A DNA stretch of 64,000 nt from Pokkaliibacter sp. MBI-7 (GCF_029846635.1 NZ_JARVTG010000002.1:558001-622000); one strand, 5' to 3'; positions 52,723 to 62,104 are shown, numbered from the stretch's first letter. Made by a program: numbers and translations. The notes: a model not told the origin generated them from the sequence alone.

Positions 52723-54171
52723 ATGAACAGCATCAGTGCGCTGGATCTGGCGCGGATTCAATTCGCGTTTACCGTCTCCTTCCACATTATTTTCCCCGCG
52801 ATCACCATCGGGCTGGCGTCTTTTCTGGCGATGCTGGAAGGGATGTGGTTATGGAAGAAAGACTTCGTTTACCGCGATCTCTATCACTTCTGGTCAAAAA
52901 TATTTGCCGTCAACTTCGCCATGGGCGTGGTGTCAGGGCTGGTGATGGCCTATGAGTTTGGCACCAACTGGAGCTTTTTCTCCTCCTACGCAGGCAGTAT
53001 CACCGGCCCGCTGCTGACCTATGAGGTGCTGACCGCCTTCTTCCTTGAAGCCGGATTCCTCGGTGTGATGCTGTTCGGCTGGCACAAGGTCAGCCCGCGC
53101 ATGCACTTTTTCGCCACGGTGATGGTGGCTATTGGCACGCTGATCTCGGCGACCTGGATTCTTGCCTCCAACAGCTGGATGCAGACGCCGCAGGGCTATG
53201 CCGTGCTCGACGGGCGGGTGGTGCCGACCGACTGGCTGAAGGTCATCTTTAACCCGTCCTTTCCCTACCGTCTGGCGCACATGACGGCGGCAGCATTCCT
53301 CTCGACAGCACTCTTTGTCGGTGCCTCAGCGGCCTGGCATCTGCTGCGCGGCAATCGCAGTCAGCCGGTCAGGACCATGCTCAGCATGGCCATGTGGATG
53401 CTGCTGTTTACCGCGCCGCTGCAGATACTGATTGGTGATGCTCATGGTCTCAATACGCTGGAGCATCAACCGGCAAAGCTGGCCGCTATCGAAGGCCACT
53501 GGGAAAACAAGCCCGGTGAAGACGTGCCCCTGATCCTGTTCGCCTGGCCGGACATGGCAGAGGAGAAAAATCACTTTGCCGTCGAGGTGCCGCACCTTGG
53601 CAGTCTGATCCTCACCCACAGCTGGAATGGTCAGATCCCTGCGCTGAAGGAGTTCCCCAAAGAGGATCGGCCCAACGCCACGGTGATTTTCTGGAGTTTC
53701 CGCATCATGGTCGTGCTCGGCATGCTGATGCTTGCGCTGGGACTGTGGGCGCTGTGGCTGCGCCGGAAAGAGCGGCTGTACAGCCACCGGCTGTTTCTGC
53801 GCTTTGCCGTACTGATGGGGCCAAGTGGTCTGATTGCTGTGCTGGCCGGGTGGTTTACCACCGAAATTGGCCGTCAGCCCTGGGTGGTCTATGGCCTGAT
53901 GCGCACCGCAGATGCCGTCTCCAACCATTCAGCCATGGCGCTGACCACCACGCTGGTGCTGTTTGTGGTGATGTATCTGGCGGTGTTCGGCACCGGTATC
54001 GGTTATCTGCTCAAGCTGACGGCGCAGGGCCCCCATGAGCACGAGGGCGATACCCTCGATGAAGACCATGATCTGCTGCCTCATCAGCGCCCGGCGCGGC
54101 CGTTGTCCGCGGTGGAAGAGGGACTAAATGCAGCGCATGGCAAAACCGGCCAGCACGGAGGTCAACACTGA
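52723..54171 (+). CDS. cioA: Cytochrome bd-type (cyanide-insensitive) quinol oxidase subunit I
   Basis: A 482-residue inner-membrane protein with nine helices. Heme ligands are visible: His21 (SFHIIFP), the His in AFLSTALFVGASAAWHLL and the Met in YGLMRTADAVS. The periplasmic Q loop is short and the total length is near CioA rather than CydA (about 520), so the cyanide-insensitive subtype is favoured. GGGAGG at 52709-52714 fixes ATG 52723; an in-frame open stretch upstream from 52615 has no family similarity. It oxidises ubiquinol and reduces oxygen to water. Confidence 0.93.
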   Translation: MNSISALDLARIQFAFTVSFHIIFPAITIGLASFLAMLEGMWLWKKDFVYRDLYHFWSKIFAVNFAMGVVSGLVMAYEFGTNWSFFSSYAGSITGPLLTYEVLTAFFLEAGFLGVMLFGWHKVSPRMHFFATVMVAIGTLISATWILASNSWMQTPQGYAVLDGRVVPTDWLKVIFNPSFPYRLAHMTAAAFLSTALFVGASAAWHLLRGNRSQPVRTMLSMAMWMLLFTAPLQILIGDAHGLNTLEHQPAKLAAIEGHWENKPGEDVPLILFAWPDMAEEKNHFAVEVPHLGSLILTHSWNGQIPALKEFPKEDRPNATVIFWSFRIMVVLGMLMLALGLWALWLRRKERLYSHRLFLRFAVLMGPSGLIAVLAGWFTTEIGRQPWVVYGLMRTADAVSNHSAMALTTTLVLFVVMYLAVFGTGIGYLLKLTAQGPHEHEGDTLDEDHDLLPHQRPARPLSAVEEGLNAAHGKTGQHGGQH

Positions 54172-55178
54172 TGGGCATTAATCTTCCGGTTATCTGGACC
54201 ATCATCATTGCTGTTGGCGTGATGATTTATGTGGTGATGGACGGATTCGATCTGGGCATCGGCATCCTCTTTCCTTTTGTCAGGCAGCGCGACGAACGTG
54301 ATGTGATGGTCAACACCGTTGCCCCGGTGTGGGACGGTAACGAAACCTGGCTGATTCTCGGTGGTGCAGCGCTGATGGCGGCCTTCCCGCTGGCGTATGC
54401 GGTGATCCTCAGCGCACTCTATCTGCCGCTGATATTTATGCTGGCCGGGCTGATCTGGCGGGGTGTGGCCTTCGAGTTTCGCTTCAAGGCGGATGAGGCG
54501 CATCGCCCGTTCTGGGACAAGGCCTTTAGCTGGGGCTCCTACATCGCCACGTTCTTTCAGGGGGTGGCGCTGGGCAGCTATCTGCAGGGCATCAAAGTGG
54601 AAAACGGTGCCTACGCCGGTGGCGCACTGGACTGGCTGACACCCTTCAGCCTGTTTACCGGGCTGGGCCTGCTGGCGACCTACGCCTTGCTGGGTGCCAC
54701 CTGGCTGATTCTGAAAACGGAGCGGGGCCTGCAGCAGCGTATGGTGCAGCTGGCAAGGCCACTGACACTGGTGCTGCTGGGCTGTATCGCCGTGGTCAGC
54801 GTATGGACGCCGCTGATGTCGGAGCAGATTGCGGAGCGCTGGTTTGCCACGCCCAATCTCTGGTTCTTTATGCCCGTGCCGCTGCTGACGCTGCTCTGTG
54901 CCTGGGGGCTGTTACGGGTGCTGCGCTGTGAGCCGGAAGTGGGGCCGTTCGTACTGGCGCTGTGTCTGGTTTTTCTCGGCTACACCGGTTTTATCATCAG
55001 CATCTGGCCGAATGTAATCCCGCCCGGCATCAGCATTCAGCAGGCGGCGGCACCGGAGCAGAGCATGGGCTTTGCGTTGGTCGGTGCGCTGGTGATCCTG
55101 CCGGTGATCATGGCCTACAGCGCGTGGTCGTACTACGTGTTCCGCGGCAAGGTGAAGATCGGCGATGGCTATCACTGA
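54171..55178 (+). CDS. cioB: Cytochrome bd-type quinol oxidase subunit II
   Basis: A 335-residue membrane protein with eight to nine helices. The opening IWTIIIAVGVMIYVVMDGFDLGIGILFPF and VAPVWDGNETWLILGGAALMAAFPLAYA are diagnostic of CydB/CioB. The ATG overlaps the cioA stop by one base. No CydX-like small gene follows; a terminator comes at 55211-55257. Confidence 0.95.
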   Translation: MGINLPVIWTIIIAVGVMIYVVMDGFDLGIGILFPFVRQRDERDVMVNTVAPVWDGNETWLILGGAALMAAFPLAYAVILSALYLPLIFMLAGLIWRGVAFEFRFKADEAHRPFWDKAFSWGSYIATFFQGVALGSYLQGIKVENGAYAGGALDWLTPFSLFTGLGLLATYALLGATWLILKTERGLQQRMVQLARPLTLVLLGCIAVVSVWTPLMSEQIAERWFATPNLWFFMPVPLLTLLCAWGLLRVLRCEPEVGPFVLALCLVFLGYTGFIISIWPNVIPPGISIQQAAAPEQSMGFALVGALVILPVIMAYSAWSYYVFRGKVKIGDGYH

Positions 55179-55210
55179 GTAGTCAGTCAGGGGGAGCGGC
55201 CATTCAGCAG

Positions 55211-55257
55211 CAGGCCGGGTAAAGAGGTGAACGCCTTTTTACCCGGCCTGTTTGTTT
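55211..55257 (+). terminator. Terminator after cioAB
   Basis: CAGGCCGGGTAAA (55211-55223) pairs with TTTACCCGGCCTG (55238-55250), followed by TTTGTTT. It lies 33 bp past the cioB stop. Confidence 0.85.
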
Positions 55258-55265
55258 CTGATGAA

Positions 55266-55325
55266 GTGGTTTCTGGTGGAGTGGTATCTGGTGGCACAGT
55301 TTCTGGCGGGGCTGTCTCGGGTGAG
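55266..55325. repeat. Four imperfect 15-bp tandem repeats
   Basis: Units GTGGTTTCTGGTGGA, GTGGTATCTGGTGGC, ACAGTTTCTGGCGGG and GCTGTCTCGGGTGAG. On the minus strand they would read (T)PPET-type pentapeptides just after the stop of the hydrolase gene at 55339, in a different frame. It may be a decayed C-terminal extension or simple slippage. Confidence 0.6.
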
Positions 55326-55338
55326 GCAAAAACCGTTT

Positions 55339-56058
55339 TCAGCAGCGCTGAAGAAACTGGCTGATCAGCACACTGTAAGCATGGGGCTGTTCCAGCATCG
55401 GGCTGTGGCCACACTCCAGCAGCTGCAGTTCGGCGCCGGCAATCCCGTTAGCCAGCTCCTTTGCGTGCGCAAGCTGTCGGGCCGGATCAAAGCGACCATG
55501 CACGATCAGTGTCGGGCAGGTGATGTCTGCAAGCCGTGGGCGAAGGTCCAGCCGCCGCAGACTGGTCATGGCAGCTTCCACTTCGGCAGGCACAAAGCTC
55601 AGCGCATAGTCGGCCAGCTCGGTGCCCAGCTGCGCCGCCACATCCTTGCCGGTACAGCGCTCGAAAAAGCTGGCCATAAAAGCGCTGCCCCAGTGCTCGC
55701 GCATACGCCGGGGCAGATCAGGGTCGCCGTGCTGGCTGGCACTGGCACCGGTGTCAGTCAGAATCAGCCCGCTCAGGTGTGGCCCCAGAGCAGCGGCCAG
55801 CAACTGTGCCAGTACGCCGCCGGCCGAGTGGCCGATGATCACCACCGGCTGATGCAGGCAGCGCTGCTGCAGTTCCGGTAACAGGGCAGTGGCAATCTGA
55901 TCCAGATCGGTAGCAGGGAAGCGCTTCAGCCAGTCAATGGGCTGCCACTGCCAGGGAGAAGGCCATTCCATGGCGCGGAAAATCCAGGGGGGCAGCAGCG
56001 TACCAGCCAGCGTCACCACGCTGGCTGTGGGCGGCGGCAGGTGATGTTGCTCAGCCAC
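55339..56058 (-). CDS. Alpha/beta hydrolase in the AtuA/CitMHS cluster
   Basis: A 239-residue alpha/beta-hydrolase with nucleophile Ser78 in IIGHSAGG, Asp in HGRFDPARQL and His in LECGHSPMLEQP. It resembles small esterases and thioesterases. Its start overlaps the end of the CitMHS transporter gene (56051-56058), so it is the last gene of the atuA-like operon and probably acts on the imported carboxylate, its ester or its thioester. Confidence 0.85.
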   Translation of the reverse strand: MAEQHHLPPPTASVVTLAGTLLPPWIFRAMEWPSPWQWQPIDWLKRFPATDLDQIATALLPELQQRCLHQPVVIIGHSAGGVLAQLLAAALGPHLSGLILTDTGASASQHGDPDLPRRMREHWGSAFMASFFERCTGKDVAAQLGTELADYALSFVPAEVEAAMTSLRRLDLRPRLADITCPTLIVHGRFDPARQLAHAKELANGIAGAELQLLECGHSPMLEQPHAYSVLISQFLQRC

Positions 56059-57352
56059 CGATGGCTCCTGTCAGGCTGGCGAAGGCCAGTAATACGATGC
56101 CAATTCCCCACGCCCAGAAGAAGGTGAACTTGATGTGCTCACGCAGCTCCACACCGGCCAGACCAATGGCCAGATAGACGCTGGGCACCACCGGGCTGAT
56201 GCTGAAACCGGTGTTTTCACCGATCAGCATGGCGCGGGCGACGGCCTCCACCGGGACACCGGCAGAGAGGCTGATATCACGCACAATGGGCATCAGGGCG
56301 AAATAGTAGGCATCGGGTGAGAACAACATGCCCAGAGGCACGCCAAACGCTCCGACGATCAGATGCAGCACGCTGGCAGAGCCGTCAGGCAGAATATCAA
56401 TGAGTGCGGTAGCCATACCGTTGGACATGCCCGTGCCCTTCAGCACACCCAGCAGGATACCGGCAGCCAGCATCACCAGTGCCATCTGCAGAGCATCTTT
56501 GGCATGCACGGCAATGTGCTGGCTCTGCTCTTCAACACCGGGATAGTTCAGCAGCAGGGCGATGGCCAGACCAACCATAAAGGCGGCATACAGCGGGAAG
56601 GCGCCGGTAAACAGAATCACCAGAATGATCAGCGTCAGGATCACGTTGGCCCAGTAACGCCAGTGACGGGTGGGCAACGCTGTCGCACGGGGTGGCAGCA
56701 GGTAGGCTGACATATCACTGTGCTGCAGGTTTTCCGCCGCCAGATTGCGCTCGGCTTTGCGGCCAAAGTACACCGCCAGTGCCAGCATCAGTGCGATACC
56801 CAGTATCTGCACCGGCACCAGTGGCAGCCACAGTGCGGAGGCATCCACACCGGCCGTAGCCGCCGCGCGGGCAGTGGGGCCACCCCAGGGCACCATATTG
56901 ACGATACCGGCACTCAGGCCGACCAGACAGAGCAGGGCGGTGGGGCTGATTTTCAGGCGCTGGTAGAGTGGCAGCAGAGCGGGGATAGTCAGCAGAAAGG
57001 TCGCCGCACCGACGCCATCAAGGTGGGCAATGGCAGCCACCAGTACGGTCACCACCGTCACCCGCATGGGTTTGCCACGGGTGCTGCGAATCAGCAGATT
57101 GACCAGCGGATCGAACATGCCGCGTTCGCGCATGATGCCGAAGTAGAGAATGGCGAAAATAAACAGGGTGGCGGTCGGCGCGACAGAGGTCAGGCCGGAT
57201 TTGATGAATTCACCGGTTTTGGCCGGGGTATAACCTGCCAGCATACAGATGACCACCGGCACCAGGGCAAAGGCCACCACCGGTGTCAGGCGTTTGAGCA
57301 ATATCAAAGCGATGATGCCTAACATCATCACGAATCCGAGCGTTGTTATCAT
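56051..57352 (-). CDS. CitMHS-family metal-citrate/carboxylate:H+ symporter
   Basis: A 433-residue inner-membrane protein with about 12 helices. LTPVVAFALVPVVICMLAGY, HLDGVGAATFLLTIPALLPLY, and VPWGGPTARAAA are characteristic of CitMHS, proton symporters that carry divalent-metal complexes of citrate. Placement beside AtuA-type genes, which act on branched carboxylates or tricarboxylates in several operons, suggests uptake of such a compound. It follows the small AtuA-C-like gene by about 50 bp. Confidence 0.92.
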   Translation of the reverse strand: MITTLGFVMMLGIIALILLKRLTPVVAFALVPVVICMLAGYTPAKTGEFIKSGLTSVAPTATLFIFAILYFGIMRERGMFDPLVNLLIRSTRGKPMRVTVVTVLVAAIAHLDGVGAATFLLTIPALLPLYQRLKISPTALLCLVGLSAGIVNMVPWGGPTARAAATAGVDASALWLPLVPVQILGIALMLALAVYFGRKAERNLAAENLQHSDMSAYLLPPRATALPTRHWRYWANVILTLIILVILFTGAFPLYAAFMVGLAIALLLNYPGVEEQSQHIAVHAKDALQMALVMLAAGILLGVLKGTGMSNGMATALIDILPDGSASVLHLIVGAFGVPLGMLFSPDAYYFALMPIVRDISLSAGVPVEAVARAMLIGENTGFSISPVVPSVYLAIGLAGVELREHIKFTFFWAWGIGIVLLAFASLTGAIGG

Positions 57353-57402
57353 TGTGTGCTCCGTGAGTTGTGGAAGTGCGGGAGCCGGACGCTCCCTTGT
57401 TG

Positions 57403-57780
57403 TCAGCGTTCCTGAGAGAGGGGGTGTTCTCCAGGGGCGGGTAAGTACATGCCCAGCAGCAGATAGCTGAGGCTCTTGCCGTGGCGGTCAAGGGTGCTGC
57501 TGGCGTTGACGCCACCTTCCAGCACCCCTTCCAGCACCAGATTCATGCCCTGAAGGTTGGGCAGGCAGTACCGGCTGACCTTCAGCGGTTTGCGATGGGC
57601 AAAGCGGGCCCTGACCACGTCTTCGGTCAGGTGTTCGACCAGCCAGTCGTAGTGCTCGGGGCGGTAGACAAACACCGCAATGTTGAGGGTGTTGCCCTTG
57701 TCGCCGGCACGGGCATGGGCGACATCGACCAGCCGTACCTGAGCATTGCTTTCAGTGGCTGTGATGGTGATGGAAGTCAT
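57403..57780 (-). CDS. AtuA C-terminal-like small protein
   Basis: A 125-residue protein. VRLVDVAHARAGDKGNTLNIAVFVYRPEHYDWL and FAHRKPLKVSRYCLPNLQGMNLVLEGVLEGGVNAS match the domain fused to the C-terminus of some AtuA (DUF1446) proteins and encoded separately in others. Start ATG 57780 lies five bases after the AtuA stop. The two probably form one enzyme complex. Confidence 0.88.
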   Translation of the reverse strand: MTSITITATESNAQVRLVDVAHARAGDKGNTLNIAVFVYRPEHYDWLVEHLTEDVVRARFAHRKPLKVSRYCLPNLQGMNLVLEGVLEGGVNASSTLDRHGKSLSYLLLGMYLPAPGEHPLSQER

Positions 57781-57785
57781 GTGCT

Positions 57786-59162
57786 TCAGCTCCATACCAG
57801 AGTGGCTTTGATCTGCTCACGATCGATCAGGAATGACTGGGTGCGCAGTGACTCACTGAGGTGTCGCCGCACACCACCACCGCCTGCCGGGCCGTTCAGG
57901 TAGAGGGCTTCCACTTCCTGCAGTGCTTCATCAATGGCCTGTGCATCACGGTCAACGATGCCCAGCCGTACCCGTACATCCTCACTGCTGATGTGCTGGC
58001 AGCTATCGCGCCACTGGCCATCCCGATCATTGAACAGGCTTGCCACGCCGATCAGATCCAGTTGCGGTTTGAGCGTGGGAAAGTACTGTGCCAGCCGGGT
58101 CTGCAATATCTCGATGGCCTGCAGGCCGCGCTCACTGGCACCCGGCCCGGCGTAGGAAATGTCAGCCTCGCCAAACCACAGGCCACGCAAGCCCAAATTA
58201 CCCTTGAGTGTGGCGGGGGCAGGGTGCCCCTGCACGCCATGCACCTGCACCCGATCCGGGCCGACGGTGCTCAGGGTGACGCCGCTGATATCGAGGGTGA
58301 CATCGGGGGTGAGATAGGCGGCAGGGTTGTGGACTTCGTACAGCAGCTGTTCCTTGACCGTCTGCTCGGTCACACAGCCACCGCTGCCAGCGGTTTTGGT
58401 GATGACCAGTGAGCCGCTCGCGGATACCTCAGCGATGGGGCAGCCCAGATGAGCCAGATCGGCGACAGCTTTGTAGCCGGGGTGGGCGAAATAGCCACCG
58501 CTGACCTGGGTGCAGCATTCCAGCAGATGACCGGCTGCGGTCGCCAGTGCGATCTGCTGCCAGTCATCGGCGGCCCACTGGTGAGCATGACGCAGGGCGC
58601 CGACCACCAGTGACGGGTCGGCGATACGGCCACCAATCACAATATCTGCCCCCTGATTCAGTGCATCGACGATCCCATCGGCGCCGATATAGACGTTGCA
58701 GGACAATACCTCCGCGAACGGACAGTCGGCGGGCAGCCAGTCGGTATCGGCGTTCAGCCGATCGCTCAGATCATCGCCCAATACGCAGGCAATACGGGCA
58801 GACAGGCCACGCTGCTGCAGCTCGGCATGCAGGCGTCTGGCTGCGGCTAACGGGTTGGCTGCGCCGCCATTGGTGATAATCGGAATGCCATAGCGCAGGC
58901 AGTCGGCCACGACAGGGTCAAGAAAACGGAACAGCTTGCTGGCATAGCCGGTATCGGCATTGGCCAGCTTGCGCATCTGCGCTTCTGCCAGCGTGCGTTC
59001 TGCCAGCAGTTCATAAAACAGGTAAGCCGGGCCGGGACGGCTGGCGAGATCCTGCACCAGTGCCACGGCAGCTTCCGGGCGGTCACCGGCAAAGCCAGCG
59101 CCGCAGCCGATGAAGGCGGTGCGAACAGGTGAAGAGGTATCGGTCTGCTGTGCAGGTGACAT
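57786..59162 (-). CDS. AtuA-family (DUF1446) protein
   Basis: A 458-residue AtuA-like protein: RTAFIGCGAGFAGDRPEAAVAL at the start, YELLAERTLAEAQ, ITNGGAANPLAAA, GADIVIGGRIADPSLV and the Gly/Thr-rich SGGCVTEQTVKEQLLYEVHNPAAYLTPDV. AtuA is needed for acyclic terpene (citronellol) degradation in Pseudomonas; this cluster lacks the other atu genes, so it more likely serves another carboxylate. ATG 59162 has GGAG six bases upstream and is preferred to ATG 59174. It is the first gene of a four-gene operon divergent from a LysR gene. Confidence 0.9.
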   Translation of the reverse strand: MSPAQQTDTSSPVRTAFIGCGAGFAGDRPEAAVALVQDLASRPGPAYLFYELLAERTLAEAQMRKLANADTGYASKLFRFLDPVVADCLRYGIPIITNGGAANPLAAARRLHAELQQRGLSARIACVLGDDLSDRLNADTDWLPADCPFAEVLSCNVYIGADGIVDALNQGADIVIGGRIADPSLVVGALRHAHQWAADDWQQIALATAAGHLLECCTQVSGGYFAHPGYKAVADLAHLGCPIAEVSASGSLVITKTAGSGGCVTEQTVKEQLLYEVHNPAAYLTPDVTLDISGVTLSTVGPDRVQVHGVQGHPAPATLKGNLGLRGLWFGEADISYAGPGASERGLQAIEILQTRLAQYFPTLKPQLDLIGVASLFNDRDGQWRDSCQHISSEDVRVRLGIVDRDAQAIDEALQEVEALYLNGPAGGGGVRRHLSESLRTQSFLIDREQIKATLVWS

Positions 59163-59272
59163 GGACTGCTCCATACAGGTTTCAGTGCAGTCGTCACCTT
59201 CTCATGAAGTAGTTTGATTAATCAAAACGATATATTTTATAAATTAATACAAAAATTTTATGAGTGAGTGTC

Positions 59273-60184
59273 ATGTTCCATCAGCGTCAACTGCAGGCCT
59301 TTGTGCAAACGGCAGAACTCGCCAGCTTTACTCAGGCGGCCAAACAGGTGCACCTCACCCAGCCTGCACTGAGCTATCTGATCCGTAAGCTGGAGGAGGA
59401 GCTGGGTGTGGAGCTGTTCGCCCGCAATACCCGGAAAGTAATTCTGACGGAGGCGGGGGAGCTGTTTCTTGGCCATGCCCGGCGCATTCTGGCCGATATG
59501 TCACTGGCTCTGCATGACACTCGCAACGTACGTCAGCTGGCGCAGGGACATCTGACCATTGCAGGCCTGCCATCGGTTGCTTCATCACTATTGCCACGCA
59601 CCATTGCCCGGTTCGGTGCGCGTCATCCCCGCGTCACCGTAGCACTGAGAGACGGGCTGGCTGGGCAGGTACACAGCTGGGTAGAGAAGGGTGAGGTGGA
59701 TATGGGGCTGGCATCACCACTGGAAGAGAACCGCGAGCTGCAGTTTGAGCCGCTGTTCCGGGATGATCTGATTCTGCTGACGCCCACCCGGGTGGTACTG
59801 CCGGGCTCTTCACCGTGGCAGGGTCTGCAGGATATGCCTTATATCGCCATGACACCTGGTTCCAGTGCCCGGCGTTTTGCCGATCTGGCCATGCAGCACG
59901 CTGCGGTCAGCTTCAAACCCACCTGGGAGCTGAGCTTTATGAGCTCGGCCATTGCCATGGTGCGTGCCCGGCTCGGTTTTGCGCTGCTGCCTGCTTCCAG
60001 TGTCGATGTTTTCAACCTGGAGAACGTTACGCTGGTGCCACTCAACACGCAGGAACCAAGGGAGATAGGCATCCTCCAGCGCAAACCCGTGCATACGTCA
60101 CCGGCTCTCGAAGCCTTTCTACGTTGCCTGCGTGAGGAGATTGCTGCTGACAGGACTGAGCTGTCTGATGGGGATCAAATCTGA
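59273..60184 (+). CDS. LysR-family regulator of the AtuA/CitMHS cluster
   Basis: A 303-residue LysR regulator: FHQRQLQAFVQTAELASFTQAAKQVHLTQPALSYLIRKLEEELGVELFARNTRKVILTEAG as DNA-binding domain and an effector domain from about residue 90. ATG 59273 is likely; in-frame GTG at 59264 is possible. It is divergent from the atuA-like operon across a 110-bp AT-rich region, the presumptive operator. Control of that operon is inferred from position. Confidence 0.88.
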   Translation: MFHQRQLQAFVQTAELASFTQAAKQVHLTQPALSYLIRKLEEELGVELFARNTRKVILTEAGELFLGHARRILADMSLALHDTRNVRQLAQGHLTIAGLPSVASSLLPRTIARFGARHPRVTVALRDGLAGQVHSWVEKGEVDMGLASPLEENRELQFEPLFRDDLILLTPTRVVLPGSSPWQGLQDMPYIAMTPGSSARRFADLAMQHAAVSFKPTWELSFMSSAIAMVRARLGFALLPASSVDVFNLENVTLVPLNTQEPREIGILQRKPVHTSPALEAFLRCLREEIAADRTELSDGDQI

Positions 60185-60223
60185 TTCCATATCATTAATT
60201 AAGGCCGTAAAGCATCATTTTTA

Positions 60224-60250
60224 ATTCTTTATTAAATTATAATAAAGAAT
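60224..60250. promoter_or_regulatory. Perfect 11-bp inverted repeat, candidate HipB-type operator
   Basis: ATTCTTTATTA (60224-60234) and TAATAAAGAAT (60240-60250) are perfect arms separated by AATTA. It lies about 70 bp before the start of the HTH gene at 60319, where an autorepressing antitoxin would bind. Confidence 0.55.
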
Positions 60251-60318
60251 CACTATTGATATTTAATCGAGTGATATGCAGGATTAAGTATCAGATTGAA
60301 TTCGTTATGGGTGTTCTC

Positions 60319-60711
60319 ATGAACTTCGACGTAATGAGTGATCAGGCCATTTTGGCCACACTGGGTAGTCGCCTGAAAGACACCCGTCTGCAACAGCGCC
60401 TGTCACAGGAAGAGCTGGCCACCTTGTCCGGGGTAGGGATTGCGACGGTGAAGCGGGTGGAAAGTGGCGATGGCATGAGCCTGACGACACTGATCTCACT
60501 GCTGCGCGCGCTGGGCAAACTCGACCAGTTACAATCGCTGCTGGCTGATGCCGGTATCAGTCCGCTGCAGGCGGCGTCGGCAGGTAAACGCAGCAGACCG
60601 GTGCAGCGTATCCGGCGTAAGTCACCGCCCAGCCAGCCTGTCGTAGATAACAGGTCAACGCAGGTGCAGGAACCTGCGGCAGGATGGGTTTGGGGTGATG
60701 AGAGTGTGTAA
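60319..60711 (+). CDS. XRE-family regulator, HipB-like antitoxin
   Basis: A roughly 130-residue protein. Residues about 15-65 are an XRE helix-turn-helix (GSRLKDTRLQQRLSQEELATLSGVGIATVKRVESGDGMSLTTLISLLRALG). A basic, Pro/Ser/Gln-rich tail follows, ending WVWGDESV, much like HipB proteins whose C-terminal Trp tail contacts HipA. ATG 60319 is favoured; ATG 60307 in frame is an alternative, and neither has a strong ribosome-binding site. It lies 24 bp before hipA. It should repress the pair through the inverted repeat at 60224-60250. Confidence 0.85.
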   Translation: MNFDVMSDQAILATLGSRLKDTRLQQRLSQEELATLSGVGIATVKRVESGDGMSLTTLISLLRALGKLDQLQSLLADAGISPLQAASAGKRSRPVQRIRRKSPPSQPVVDNRSTQVQEPAAGWVWGDESV

Positions 60712-60735
60712 TACAGGCAGTTAGGGAGAACCGTG

Positions 60736-62058
60736 ATGACTGACGCAACCACCGCCAGGGTCATGCTCTGGGGGACGCAGGTTGGTGCGGTGCTGTGGGA
60801 CCCGCAGCGTGAAAGTGCACTGTTTGAGTACGATGACCGGTTTCTGGCTGCGCCGGTGGAGCTGGCGCCACTGATGATGCCCAGGCGCAAGGGCGTGTAT
60901 TCCTTTAGTGGGCTGCCGAAGGAAACCTTCAAAGGATTGCCGGGAATGCTGGCCGATGCCTTACCCGACAAGTTCGGTAACCTGCTGATTGATCAGTGGC
61001 TGACGGCTACTGGCCGTGATCGGGCCAGTTTCGATCCGGTGCAGCGGCTGTGCTACATCGGCTCCCGCGGTATGGGTGCACTGGAGTTTGAGCCGGTGTT
61101 GAACAACCCACAGGTGGCGTCGGAAAAGCTGCTGTTTGATGAGCTGGTCAGCCTGGCTGAGCAGGCACTGCATTCCAAAGGGGCGCTGGCTACCCGGCTG
61201 GAAGCAGGGCAGGAAGACAAAGCGGTGCAGCAGATCATTTCCGTCGGCACCTCGGCCGGTGGGGCAAGGGCCAAGGCGGTGATTGCCTATAACACAGCGA
61301 CGCAGGAAATTCGCTCCGGCCAGTTACAGGCGCCAGCAGGCTTCACCCACCATCTGCTCAAGCTGGATGTTTCCGGTAACAGTGATAAGGAAGGGGAAGA
61401 CCCGCCTGCCTACGGGCGCATCGAATATGCCTATTATCTGATGGCCCGCGCCGCCGGTATCGATATGAGCGAATGTCGGCTGCTGGAACATAACGGCCGC
61501 GCGCACTTTATGACCCAGCGTTTCGATCGTCTCGAGAACGGCAGCAAACTGCATATGCAAAGCCTGTGCGCCATCGGTCACTATGACTTCAACGCTGCCG
61601 GGGGCTATGCCTACGAACAGGCCATGGACGTCATTCGTCGGGTGATCACCGACCCCGGCTTGCAGCGCACGGCGCTGGTGCAGCAGTTCCGCCGGGCGGT
61701 GTTTAATGTGGTGGCGCGCAATCAGGATGATCACACCAAAAACATCGCCTTCCTGATGGATCGCCGTGGTGTCTGGCGCCTGTCACCGGCTTTTGATGTG
61801 ACGTATTCCTACAACCCCGAGGGTGCCTGGACGTCCCGCCATCAGATGACCATCAACCAGCGGCGTGACGGCTTTACGCTGGACGATCTGCTGGCACTGG
61901 GCGCCAAAGCCAATCTGAAAAAAGCCGCAGCCAGGGCGGAAATCGATCAGATCGTGACCGTGGTCAGGCAACAGTGGCCTGAATGTGCGGCGGCGGCCGA
62001 CGTCAGGGAGCAGGCTGCCCATGCGATAGCGGCGCAGCACCGGCTGTATTTTGACTGA
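60736..62058 (+). CDS. HipA-like Ser/Thr kinase toxin
   Basis: A 440-residue HipA-family kinase. An N-subdomain-1 (about residues 1-105) is followed by the core with GTSAGGARAKAVI (P loop region), the catalytic loop FNVVARNQDDHTKN with Asp331-Asp332-His333, and the metal-binding Asp in FDVTYSYNPEG. HipA phosphorylates glutamyl-tRNA synthetase or related targets and induces dormancy; the target here is not known. GGGAG precedes the GTG-ATG pair; ATG 60736 chosen. The family of longer HipA proteins without a separate HipS applies. The toxin looks intact. Confidence 0.9.
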   Translation: MTDATTARVMLWGTQVGAVLWDPQRESALFEYDDRFLAAPVELAPLMMPRRKGVYSFSGLPKETFKGLPGMLADALPDKFGNLLIDQWLTATGRDRASFDPVQRLCYIGSRGMGALEFEPVLNNPQVASEKLLFDELVSLAEQALHSKGALATRLEAGQEDKAVQQIISVGTSAGGARAKAVIAYNTATQEIRSGQLQAPAGFTHHLLKLDVSGNSDKEGEDPPAYGRIEYAYYLMARAAGIDMSECRLLEHNGRAHFMTQRFDRLENGSKLHMQSLCAIGHYDFNAAGGYAYEQAMDVIRRVITDPGLQRTALVQQFRRAVFNVVARNQDDHTKNIAFLMDRRGVWRLSPAFDVTYSYNPEGAWTSRHQMTINQRRDGFTLDDLLALGAKANLKKAAARAEIDQIVTVVRQQWPECAAAADVREQAAHAIAAQHRLYFD

Positions 62059-62104
62059 CAACGTTATAAGGGGCTCCAAAAGACCTCTCACAGGAGAAAA
62101 GAAG

